Below, piece after piece: positions 16,284 through 22,289 of a stretch of DNA of 22,289 bases. The position numbers and the translations under genes are program-made. The stretch is taken from positions 1 through 22,289 of IMG/VR virus record IMGVR_UViG_3300028840_002428; one strand, given 5' to 3'. The notes below the pieces were generated by a model. The model saw only the letters and a program-made list of their open reading frames with translations, ran no database searches and was not told the DNA's origin. Every line of letters starts with the position of its first letter. Positions within the stretch are counted from its first letter, which is position 1. This DNA comes from a virus.

Positions 16284-17237
16284 TTATGCGATAGCGGTAG
16301 CCGCTGACACAACCATAATCGCGTTTGTTCCATCGTACGTCGGAGTTATGATGACTTCCGCCATAAGCGGTTCGCCTTGGGAGCCACCTACTGTCTGGCA
16401 GGAAATCCGTCCATCATCTATTGTGAATGAGATGTGCTCCGATGTTGCGTCGGCAACGCGTGTTCCACCCTCGTCAACTTTGCGGAGATACACCACGCTG
16501 TCCGACGCGCCTTGCTCCGCGCCTGCCGCCGTCAGCGTGCTGAGAATGCCTACGTTGCTGGACCGCACACGAATTGACGGATTGCGATTCATGATTCCCA
16601 CAAACGTGGGATACGCCTCGCCGTCACCTTGACGGACAATTTCCTCGATGCCAAAATCAACTGTGATATCCTCAATACCCGTGATCGCCGAGCCGTTGAT
16701 TTTCACGGGACCGCAAACAAACGCCTCTGTCACATCGGGCGATCCCGTCAATTGCTGGCTGCCGGTAATCGTCAACGGCGACGTGCTGCCGTCGCTGGAG
16801 ATGGCCGAAATTTCGAGGTCATACGTTGCAAATGCGTTCAGCGGCGCATTGATTGTACGCGGAATGATAAGCCCATTTCCGATGCTGAGCTTCGTATGCT
16901 CGGCGGTTGTCGGCGGTGTGCGTGTGCCGCCGCTGAGCATCTTTTGCAACCATGCCTCAACGGCGTTGAGACCGCTTGACCCGCTCGCTTCAATCAACAG
17001 GCCCGAAATGCCTACCTTGCCAAGCACTGTTGCAAGCGCCGTTGTGCTTACACGCAGTCGCGGCTCTTGGCTCATGACAGCAACATATTTCGGGTCAACG
17101 CAACCATCCGCCGCCGCCAGCTCCTCACTCAGGTTTGTGTCAAGTGCCCAGTCCACAAGTTGGGAAATGAGGTAATCCTCCCCGGAGTTGGGGTCGGCGT
17201 TTAGCGCATATAGGGTGTGAAGTGTTGATACTGCCAT
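16284..17237 (-). CDS. Major tail tube protein with internal duplication
   Basis: The 317-residue protein lies between tail-completion genes and the tail chaperone slot, where the tail tube protein is expected. The same motif series occurs twice. The first copy at about residues 44-125 reads DGCVDPKYVAVM, EPRLRV, then AWLQKMLSGGTRT, TTAEHTKLSI. The second at about 205-278 reads DGEAYPTFVGIM, NPSIRV, then YLRKVDEGGTRV, ATSEHISFTI. Tube proteins that carry two tube domains per chain, such as T5 pb6, form trimeric rather than hexameric rings, so a trimeric ring is inferred here. The start shares the TAATG junction with the preceding gene and has AAAGGA 10 bases upstream. The function assignment rests on position, length and beta-rich repeats. 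Confidence 0.72.
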   Translation of the reverse strand: MAVSTLHTLYALNADPNSGEDYLISQLVDWALDTNLSEELAAADGCVDPKYVAVMSQEPRLRVSTTALATVLGKVGISGLLIEASGSSGLNAVEAWLQKMLSGGTRTPPTTAEHTKLSIGNGLIIPRTINAPLNAFATYDLEISAISSDGSTSPLTITGSQQLTGSPDVTEAFVCGPVKINGSAITGIEDITVDFGIEEIVRQGDGEAYPTFVGIMNRNPSIRVRSSNVGILSTLTAAGAEQGASDSVVYLRKVDEGGTRVADATSEHISFTIDDGRISCQTVGGSQGEPLMAEVIITPTYDGTNAIMVVSAATAIA

Positions 17238-17710
17238 TAGACCGTTGTCCTTTCCGCATTGCGCAAATTCATGATGCGGACTTGCATCAAGTCTTCGTAG
17301 AAGTCCTGCATTTCTTTTTGCTCCGCTTGCGTCGTGCGCGTAAGCTCGGCGGCCTTATCCGCTTGCCCGGTCGCCTTGCGATAAGCATATAGATGTTTTG
17401 GCCCAGTCAATATTCCTCGCGCGCGCTTTGATGTGCCGCTCAATCGCACCCCGCTTGTTACCATGCGCTTCATCTCGCCCGACCAGACAAGCGGCAACTG
17501 GTGGCCCATTACACGTTGCTTGCGCCGGAGATAAGCATCCGTCCGTTTCTGATACCGATATTTCCATGCCGCAATTGGCTTAAAATGCTGTGGTAAAAAC
17601 ATCTGCCACCAAAACCGCACGGTGTCTCTTAGTGAGTTGCGATTCAGCGGCGCAAACCGCCGAGCAACTTGTCGCGGACTTCCTCTTTCTATGATCTGTC
17701 CTCGTATCAT
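17237..17710 (-). CDS. Basic neck/tail-completion candidate
   Basis: The ATG at 17710 gives 157 residues. It is chosen over a GTG at 17719 because it makes an ATGA overlap with the preceding stop and has GGAG 8 bases upstream. The protein is strongly basic, with many Arg and Lys (RRFAPLNRNSLRDTVRFWW, YRYQKRTDAYLRRKQR). The C-terminal 50 residues are helical and mixed-charge. It lies between a tail-terminator candidate and the tube gene, where lambda Z or HK97 gp10-like tail-completion proteins sit. The motif LVWSGEMKRMV followed by a Gly/Arg-rich loop resembles the 'mature then bind' loop of gp10-like proteins. The assignment is tentative. Confidence 0.58.
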   Translation of the reverse strand: MIRGQIIERGSPRQVARRFAPLNRNSLRDTVRFWWQMFLPQHFKPIAAWKYRYQKRTDAYLRRKQRVMGHQLPLVWSGEMKRMVTSGVRLSGTSKRARGILTGPKHLYAYRKATGQADKAAELTRTTQAEQKEMQDFYEDLMQVRIMNLRNAERTTV

Positions 17711-18207
17711 GGCCCCCACTCCACGTTGAACGACATCCAGTGAAAATGGTCGCCTTCGCCGGACCGGTTCGGGAAGTTGCGCTCGGGCGGGTCGCGTTGC
17801 ATAATCCGCTGAATGGAGAGGTAGCCGCCAGATCCGGCCAACTCGCTCATGTCGTCAATCACGCCGCCGACGTTGTTCAGGAATTCCAAGGCGGCATCGT
17901 CAACCGCGGCTTCCGCCTGATACGCCACTGAGACGCCGGCCTCGAACATCAGGACTAGGGAGCCACCTTCTTGAAAGTGATTGCGCGCCCCGCCCGCAAT
18001 CATGTTGTATGACCAACTGTCGCCTTGCGTGATTACCGCGAAGGGCCGGGTCAAACTACTGGCGGAAACATAGGCCATATAGGTGCGCGCCCGCGCCGCC
18101 GCGACCGTGCTCACGCCAAGCCACATTTGCCACGCGCTACAATTCGCGAGAAGCGTTTGCAGATTGTAGATCGGCAAACTTAACGGCCCTGTCGGCGTCA
18201 CTGCCAT
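17707..18207 (-). CDS. Tail terminator candidate
   Basis: The 166-residue protein has an N-terminal helix with NCSAWQMWLGV and an Ala-rich continuation, then RPFAVIT, a pattern typical of tail terminator or U-like proteins that cap the tube at the head side. The central part is mixed alpha/beta, and the C-terminus ends with FHWMSFNVEWGP, a final strand. The start is supported by GAGG 7 bases upstream and lies 3 bases after the preceding stop. The stop overlaps the next gene. The length is near that of known terminators (130-170 residues). The family link is by pattern and position only. Confidence 0.58.
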   Translation of the reverse strand: MAVTPTGPLSLPIYNLQTLLANCSAWQMWLGVSTVAAARARTYMAYVSASSLTRPFAVITQGDSWSYNMIAGGARNHFQEGGSLVLMFEAGVSVAYQAEAAVDDAALEFLNNVGGVIDDMSELAGSGGYLSIQRIMQRDPPERNFPNRSGEGDHFHWMSFNVEWGP

Positions 18208-18210
18208 TGA

Positions 18211-18588
18211 TCAACCTCGATGGTTCACAAACATGTCTTGGCGGCCTTTGAACTCGGCGTCGAACTTCTGCACTTGTAAAAGCGCCAAGCCTTCGTTGTC
18301 GTCGGCCTCGACTTCCACGACTGACCAGTCCGCCGCGTCGAATGTTACAACGTCCTTGCGTGCCGGGGTGGCGATGCCTTCCGTGGCATCCGTTGAAACC
18401 ATTACATCAGCCTGAGTAAGTTCGCCGACGCCTTCCGCGCAGACGTTTTCGCGCTGGGGTTGGCGATCAACAATCGCGGTGATGGATTTCAACGCGCCGC
18501 CATCGGGCGTATAACTCACCGTCTCGCCAAGCCCATCCAGCAACATGGCGCGCCCCGATTCCTCAAAAGCGTCGGCAAACCAACTCAT
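18211..18588 (-). CDS. FII-like head-tail joining protein
   Basis: The 125-residue protein has a short helical N-terminus (FADAFEESGRAMLLDGLGE) followed by a small beta-barrel pattern. The barrel segments are ITAIVDRQPQRE, VMVSTDATEGIATPARKDVVTFD and DWSVVEVEADDNEGLALLQVQ. The order 'strand, data-frame strand, RKDVVTF strand, DWSVxxV strand' resembles lambda FII and related head-completion proteins, and length agrees (FII is 117 residues). FII seals the portal after DNA packaging and provides the tail docking site. The ATG follows the previous TAA directly (TAAATG) with AGGA inside the preceding gene. Confidence 0.65.
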   Translation of the reverse strand: MSWFADAFEESGRAMLLDGLGETVSYTPDGGALKSITAIVDRQPQRENVCAEGVGELTQADVMVSTDATEGIATPARKDVVTFDAADWSVVEVEADDNEGLALLQVQKFDAEFKGRQDMFVNHRG

Positions 18589-19359
18589 TTAGTCCTGCCA
18601 GACTTGCACGCGCAGCGTGGTTGTCATAGTTGTGGGCCCGTCTAGGTAGACAGTCACGGCATCGGTGCTGGGCACAATGCTTGTTATGCTCCGGCCTTGC
18701 CCCGATGTAACAATCGAAGCGAACGGGTAATCGTCGGAATCCGTGCCGCTCACGGTAATTGCCACGCTCGATGTATTGGTTGTCACGTCATCCGTGGCGA
18801 ACACGAGCGTTTTTCCCGAGGCGATAAGCGTGGTCGCGGTGCAGGTCGTGAACGTGCCGGCCGCTGGCGTTGTGTCGCCAATTGTGGCCCCGTCAATGTT
18901 CCCTCCATCAATATCAGCAAGCACAGCGCCCAAAGACGTAAAATCGCCAGCGGCGGGCGTTGTGCCCCCGATGGTAACACTATCCGCTGTGCCACCGTTG
19001 ATATCCGCTGTGGTTGCGGTGAGGGAGCTAAACGTGCCAGCAGCAGCGGACGAACCACCAATGGTTGTTCCGTCAATGGCCCCGCCATCCAGATTTACCG
19101 TTGTTCCCGTTAGCGTGGTAAACGTGCCGGCCGCTGGGGTCGTTCCACCAATCACGGTTCCGTCAATCGTGCCGCCGTCAATGTCCACGGTTGCAAGCGT
19201 CGAGCCCGATGGCAACGTCGCGCTATCGTTTACCGTAAGACTGGAAACGCGCAAATTCACGAACGACCCGTTCTGGGTTTCGTAGTACGCGCCCAAACAG
19301 ATCGCGACACCAAGAGCCAACCACGCAAGCGGCAACAGGTTTCGGCCTTTGTATTTCAT
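18589..19359 (-). CDS. Membrane-segment protein with 4 x 30-residue repeats next to the capsid gene
   Basis: The ATG at 19359 (256 residues) is preferred over an ATG at 19392, because AAAGGA lies 10 bases upstream of it and the N-terminus then begins with a basic, hydrophobic export signal. That segment is MKYKGRN followed by LLPLAWLALGVAICLGAYY, either a signal anchor or an uncleaved signal. Residues 57-176 are four exact 30-residue repeats built on DGGxIDGTxIGGTTPAAGTFTTL. The C-terminus is Thr/Ser/Asp-rich and beta-like (FATDDVTTNTSSVAITVSG). The repeat type is common in phage fibres and in head fibres, so a head fibre is one option. The export signal, however, suggests the product can reach the membrane or periplasm. 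It is placed between the capsid and head-tail joining genes, which is an odd slot for an exported protein. Confidence 0.72.
   Translation of the reverse strand: MKYKGRNLLPLAWLALGVAICLGAYYETQNGSFVNLRVSSLTVNDSATLPSGSTLATVDIDGGTIDGTVIGGTTPAAGTFTTLTGTTVNLDGGAIDGTTIGGSSAAAGTFSSLTATTADINGGTADSVTIGGTTPAAGDFTSLGAVLADIDGGNIDGATIGDTTPAAGTFTTCTATTLIASGKTLVFATDDVTTNTSSVAITVSGTDSDDYPFASIVTSGQGRSITSIVPSTDAVTVYLDGPTTMTTTLRVQVWQD
18832..19191 (-). repeat. Four tandem 90-base repeats (30 aa each)
   Basis: The array codes for residues 57-86, 87-116, 117-146 and 147-176 of the repeat protein, with no length change between units. DNA similarity between units is visible, for example shared GTGCCGGCCGCTGG-type strings near 18855 and 19116 on the plus strand. 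That may allow copy-number change by recombination or slippage. Confidence 0.8.
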
Positions 19360-19395
19360 CGTTTCAAAGTCCTTTCCGGGGCATTGCCCCATGGC

Positions 19396-20355
19396 TTACG
19401 TGGTGATGTTGTCAAGCAACTGCAAGCACTCGGTGAACAGGATTTTTTCGTCCGTGTCCATGCGCGCGCGGATGATGTCCGACCGAACCGTTTCGTCGCG
19501 GTAGCTTTCCATCGTTGCGCCGATAGACGAACCATCTTGTCCCCAATGGAACATGCGCCCGAGTCCCGGCTCTCGAATGTCATTTGACGTGCAGATCCGG
19601 GCAACCGCCGCGTATTCATCCGACCAAATCGGGGAAATGCTCACGCTCTGCTCGCTGTTTGCCGTGTTCTTCGCGCTTCCCGCAACGATGATGTATGGTA
19701 GGTCGAAAGCATCCTGGAGCTCCGCAATCCCGATTTCCGCAGGCAGCACTGACTTTACAGCTTTCACTTTGTCAATGATTTCCGAGCACCGTCGCACGTT
19801 GAGAAACACTCGGCGGTTGACGATGAGCGCATTGGCCCAAAGACCGGTTGCGTCCCATAGCGCCTTGACCCTGGCGGCAACGTCCGTAATCGGCGTTGCG
19901 GCGGTCACGTCATCCCATTCATTCGTAACACTGGTCGGCGTCCATGTTGACGCGTTGAACACCATGTCCGCCACGCGCTTTTCCATATTGCGCAACACAA
20001 CATCGCGGGCACGTTGCGCGGAGACCAGCTCTGCGTCGAAGAAGTCTACGTAGAGGTCGGCTTCCCGATCATCCACGGGCTCCTCGGCGCCATGCTCCTC
20101 GGTCGCGTAGCTGTCGGTTGTGAAGTCCCAGTGCGACCGAGCGTAACCCGTGCCGGGCGCACGTCGCGTTTCGCGGTTCTCCAGCAATTGTTCGATGGGG
20201 ATTTTCCCAAAGATTCCGCTCGACTTGGCAACCTCGATGACCGGCAACACCTGGGGTGCAATAAAGCCCGCGCGGTCGGCGGCCAAATCGAACTCTTCCA
20301 AACTCCCGGCCAACTCGGGCCGCAGAGTCGAGAGGCTTGATGTTGGGTGAGGCAT
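19396..20355 (-). CDS. Major capsid protein (HK97 fold)
   Basis: The 319-residue protein forms the capsid shell. The ATG at 20355 is chosen over a GTG at 20364, because AAAGGAG lies 8 bases upstream of the ATG but directly touches the GTG. The landmarks agree with the lambda E / HK97-like class. They are an N-arm with EEFDLAADRAGFIAP, a spine-like region around VLRNMEKRVADMVFNA, and VNRRVFLNVRR in the P domain. Further on come VKSVLPAEIGIAEL and PYIIVAGSAKNTANSE, and a C-terminal VRSDIIRARMDTDEKIL segment. There is no N-terminal scaffold domain of HK97 type, which agrees with a separate scaffold upstream. The ribosome binding site lies in a short hairpin loop (see separate entry). Confidence 0.88.
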   Translation of the reverse strand: MPHPTSSLSTLRPELAGSLEEFDLAADRAGFIAPQVLPVIEVAKSSGIFGKIPIEQLLENRETRRAPGTGYARSHWDFTTDSYATEEHGAEEPVDDREADLYVDFFDAELVSAQRARDVVLRNMEKRVADMVFNASTWTPTSVTNEWDDVTAATPITDVAARVKALWDATGLWANALIVNRRVFLNVRRCSEIIDKVKAVKSVLPAEIGIAELQDAFDLPYIIVAGSAKNTANSEQSVSISPIWSDEYAAVARICTSNDIREPGLGRMFHWGQDGSSIGATMESYRDETVRSDIIRARMDTDEKILFTECLQLLDNITT

Positions 20356-20360
20356 CGGTT

Positions 20361-20375
20361 TCACTCCTTTAGTGA
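20361..20375 (-). promoter_or_regulatory. Hairpin carrying the capsid gene ribosome binding site in its loop
   Basis: The coding strand reads TCACT AAAGG AGTGA, a 5-base stem with the AAAGG of the Shine-Dalgarno in the loop, 8 bases before the ATG at 20355. No U-run follows, so it is not a terminator. It could present the ribosome binding site for high-level capsid translation or serve as an RNA end-protecting structure. The function is inferred. Confidence 0.4.
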
Positions 20376-20441
20376 GTTTCGCCGATCCTCGCTTTCGCCT
20401 TTGTTACCTCCGTGAAGTTTGATCCGCTTTCCGCTATCCGC

Positions 20442-20795
20442 TTACGCAGGCAATACTTCAATTGCATCATTGTTCGCTGTGGCGGCTTCCAGCGCTTCGC
20501 CAACGGCAACCGTCCCGCTGTCGGAAATCTTGCCACTTGCCGCTGCATACACCGCCGCGCCCTTGGCAATCGCTTTCGACGCGATCATGATCTGCGTGCC
20601 TTGCGCCGTTGTGAGGCGCACGGCGACTTCTTCGTCGGCGGCCAACGCGTCAGTCTCTAGCGTGCCGACACAATCCGTATGCGCGGCGCTGCAATATTCG
20701 AGCTGTCCACTTCCATCCAAATGGACACGCCGATATTGGCTCAATGCGCCGCTTGCTGTGAATGTGCGGGTTGGAGTTGCTACAAAATTCGCCAT
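20442..20795 (-). CDS. Capsid decoration/cement protein, DUF2190-like
   Basis: The 117-residue protein is Ala/Thr/Val-rich and matches the DUF2190 pattern. It has an N-terminal FTASGALSQYRRVHLDGSGQL region, a central AHTDCVGTLETDALAADEEVAVR strand pair, and a KAIAKGAAVYAAASGKISD turn typical of this cement fold. The family includes proteins that bind at capsid three-fold axes and stabilise expanded heads. Position between protease/scaffold and capsid matches lambda D. The start has AAAGGGG 8 bases upstream. The 85 bases before the capsid gene hold no further gene. Confidence 0.82.
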   Translation of the reverse strand: MANFVATPTRTFTASGALSQYRRVHLDGSGQLEYCSAAHTDCVGTLETDALAADEEVAVRLTTAQGTQIMIASKAIAKGAAVYAAASGKISDSGTVAVGEALEAATANNDAIEVLPA

Positions 20796-20855
20796 TTTTC
20801 TTACCCCTTTCTTTGTCGTTGTCGGTTCGGGCTTTGCTTGGCCTTGTTCGTTTTG

Positions 20856-21317
20856 TTAGATCTCGCGTTCCGCGAATGCCAGCGCTCCTTTCCGGTTTCC
20901 TTGGCGCTCATTATAAGCGACCACGTACGCCTTGTGAAGTTCCGGGTCCGCTTTTCGCGCGGCCTTGATGGCATCGGCGTGTCTCTTGCCCTTGGCCAAG
21001 TGCGCCCCAATAGCCGATTCCCAACGATCAATCGCATCGGCGTTGGTCGCCTCTTCCTCATCGCCACCTTCAGACCCCAGCGCGTCAACCCCCGGCTTGG
21101 AGGCCTTCGCCTTGAGCTCCTCGATCTCCTTGGCCTGATGCGCCATCCATGCCCCCTTGGCTTCGTCCGCCGTAGCCTTGCGTTCGAGCTGATCACACAA
21201 GAAGTCGGCGGTCGCCTGTGGGACGGCGGCCTTCAGTTCTTGGTAGGTCGCCGCCACGGGCTCTTGTGACGGTGTTTCCGCAACAATAGCGGTGTCCGCC
21301 GTTGTTTCTGTCGCCAT
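20856..21317 (-). CDS. Nested scaffold protein (in-frame internal start)
   Basis: This start lies inside the protease gene at residue 299. It has an excellent AAAGGAG ribosome binding site 10 bases upstream, and codes for 153 residues starting MATETTADTAIVAE. The product is the charged, helical scaffold region without the protease domain. This is the arrangement of lambda Nu3 within C: the full-length protein gives protease and the internal start gives extra scaffold. The capsid and scaffold would then be made in different ratios from one operon. Confidence 0.65.
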   Translation of the reverse strand: MATETTADTAIVAETPSQEPVAATYQELKAAVPQATADFLCDQLERKATADEAKGAWMAHQAKEIEELKAKASKPGVDALGSEGGDEEEATNADAIDRWESAIGAHLAKGKRHADAIKAARKADPELHKAYVVAYNERQGNRKGALAFAEREI

Positions 21318-22211
21318 TTTTGTCTTGCTCCTTTCTCTGTTTGTTTCCTCTCGCAAATCTTCGAGGACCAATTCAAACGGCTTTATGCCGTCGATCAACC
21401 CTACTTTGATTGCGTCCGCGCCCACGTAAACCCGACCATCCGCCAAGGCTTGCACGACCTGAATGCCCATGCGTCGGCCCCGCGCGACGGCCTCATTGAA
21501 CTGATTGCCCAACTTGTCCACCGTCGCCTGAAATTCCGTCAAATGCTCCTCGGTGACTTCCGTCCCCGGCGTGCCCGCTCCCTTGAATTCGCCGGTCCGC
21601 AAAACGTGGACCTTGATTCCCTCGCTCTCGGCAAACGCGGAAGAATCCTCCACAACCAGAAAAACACCGATGCTGCCGATCAATGCGTTTGCGTTTGCGA
21701 AAACCTTGTTGGCCTGCGATGCGACATAGTAGGCCGCGCTTGCGCCCCGGTCCTCAATGTAGGCGTAGACTGGCTTTTCTTTGGACGCTCGCGCCACGTC
21801 GTCGGCGAGATCGGGAATGCCCGATACCGTCCCGCCAGGCGAATCAATTACAAGCGCAATACCAGCGATGGAATCATCAACAAGCGCATTGCGCACTTGC
21901 CGCCGGGCCCGGACGGTTGAGGCAGCCTCCATCAAGCTAGAGCCATATTTCATGAGCGTACCGCTCAGTTGAATCATGGCGATTCCGCCAGTAAGCACGG
22001 GGTAGCTTATGTCAGTCGCCACTTGGGGCTCGGCAAGTTGCTTGGCGATATGGTCGCCTAAATCGCGCGCTCGAACCGTTGTTGCAAGGGCCTGGAACGT
22101 CGCGGACTCCATCGCCCACGGACCGAAATACTGATCAAGGTGCGAAACGCGCTCGGTGGCCCACCCCGGCGGCTGGATGTCAAACTCAAGCATCGTCGCT
22201 CCCATCGTCAT
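20856..22211 (-). CDS. S49 (SppA-like) head maturation protease with C-terminal scaffold region
   Basis: This 451-residue protein has a ClpP/SppA-type fold in residues of about 70-285. Residue landmarks are ALVIDSPGGTVSG (113-131), a RGASAAYYVAS segment with the nucleophile Ser158, and TGEFKGAGTP with the catalytic Lys210. This Ser-Lys dyad is the S49 arrangement, as in lambda gpC. Residues 290-451 are charged and coiled-coil-like, with many Ala, Glu and Lys, and are a scaffold-type domain cleaved or released during head maturation. A strong internal start at 21317 could produce this scaffold alone. The start is not certain: ATGs at 22211, 22205 and 22193 all lie in frame, and GAGG is spaced best (6 bases) for 22205. 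The 5' end overlaps the portal gene by 26 bases. Confidence 0.87.
   Translation of the reverse strand: MTMGATMLEFDIQPPGWATERVSHLDQYFGPWAMESATFQALATTVRARDLGDHIAKQLAEPQVATDISYPVLTGGIAMIQLSGTLMKYGSSLMEAASTVRARRQVRNALVDDSIAGIALVIDSPGGTVSGIPDLADDVARASKEKPVYAYIEDRGASAAYYVASQANKVFANANALIGSIGVFLVVEDSSAFAESEGIKVHVLRTGEFKGAGTPGTEVTEEHLTEFQATVDKLGNQFNEAVARGRRMGIQVVQALADGRVYVGADAIKVGLIDGIKPFELVLEDLREETNRERSKTKMATETTADTAIVAETPSQEPVAATYQELKAAVPQATADFLCDQLERKATADEAKGAWMAHQAKEIEELKAKASKPGVDALGSEGGDEEEATNADAIDRWESAIGAHLAKGKRHADAIKAARKADPELHKAYVVAYNERQGNRKGALAFAEREI
21328..21334 (-). promoter_or_regulatory. Internal ribosome binding site for nested scaffold
   Basis: The coding strand has AAAGGAG here, 10 bases before the in-frame ATG at 21317. 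It is as good as the sites before independent genes such as the capsid protein, and much better than expected by chance inside a coding region. Confidence 0.6.
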
Positions 22212-22289
22212 CCTCTTTCATGGGTTTTGCAGGTTGTGCCTTTTGCTGAGGCAGAGCCGCCAGATCGCGCCATGTTACCCCGGCGTTCA
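22186..22289 (-). CDS. Portal protein C-terminus (partial)
   Basis: A frame open from the right edge ends in TGA at 22186-22188, giving 33 codons from 22287. They encode NAGVTWRDLAALPQQ and then a Pro/Lys segment and an acidic tail (KEDDDGSDDA). The 'NAG-T-RD-A' stretch resembles the C-terminal end of lambda B-type portals, and a portal is expected directly upstream of an S49 protease. The stop lies inside the protease gene, overlapping by 26 bases, so translation is likely coupled. The evidence is limited by length. Confidence 0.6.
   Translation of the reverse strand, partial: NAGVTWRDLAALPQQKAQPAKPMKEDDDGSDDA

Noticed and set aside
18743-19285. Plus-strand frame of 180 codons, Val/Pro-rich repeats
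   Set aside because: Its repeats are just the antisense of the 90-base array. It lacks a start signal and would oppose the operon.
1-22289. Search for tRNA genes, CRISPR arrays, insertion sequences, attachment sites and terminators
   Set aside because: No spaced direct repeats, transposase-like sequence, tRNA cloverleaf or stem-plus-T-run was noticed by eye; the coding capacity is full and on one strand.

Overview
The window is one continuous stretch of a tailed-phage or prophage structural operon, and every supported gene is on the minus strand. Read from the right edge to the left edge, the order is the classic head-to-tail order of lambda/HK97-like siphoviruses: portal C-terminus, S49 head protease with an apparent nested scaffold, capsid decoration protein, major capsid protein, a repeat protein with an N-terminal membrane segment, three neck/tail-completion genes, major tail tube protein, tail-chaperone-slot genes, tape measure, tail-tip genes, hub, a very large 1915-residue tail-tip protein, and a modular fibre that runs off the left edge. 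No sheath or other contractile-tail gene is seen, so a long non-contractile tail is inferred. The host is bacterial, because AAAGGAG-type ribosome binding sites precede many genes. The base composition is moderately GC-rich. Nothing identifies the host phylum, and no integrase, lysis, replication or regulatory gene is in the window, so phage and prophage cannot be told apart.

Head region (18589-22289): a portal fragment overlaps an S49 (SppA-like) protease. A strong ribosome binding site inside the protease gene suggests a separately translated scaffold, as with lambda C/Nu3. A DUF2190-like decoration protein and an HK97-fold capsid protein follow. Next comes an unusual protein with an N-terminal hydrophobic segment and four exact-length 30-residue repeats.

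Neck and tail-tube region (15148-18588): an FII-like head-tail joining protein, two small neck/tail-completion candidates and a tail tube protein. The tube protein carries two copies of the same region, suggesting a trimeric, T5-like ring architecture. Two genes in the tail-chaperone slot follow, then a 17-codon mini-gene fitted exactly between its neighbours.

Tail region (1-15144): a TP901-type tape measure of 637 residues, a small protein with a signal peptide, two unrecognised tail-tip candidates, an Fn3/Ig-type protein, a gp27/gpD-like hub, a small OB-fold candidate, and the giant Trp/Tyr/Cys-rich protein with Ig-like domains. A small soluble protein comes next. Last is a signal-peptide-bearing fibre of at least 739 residues, open to the left edge of the window.

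The genes are packed end to end, mostly with ATGA, TGATG or TAATG junctions and gaps under about 90 bases. No gene-free stretch reaches 300 bases and no internal terminator is evident, so co-transcription is likely. The most unusual signal is that three proteins in this virion operon carry Sec-type N-termini. Virion proteins normally assemble in the cytoplasm, so this deserves follow-up.
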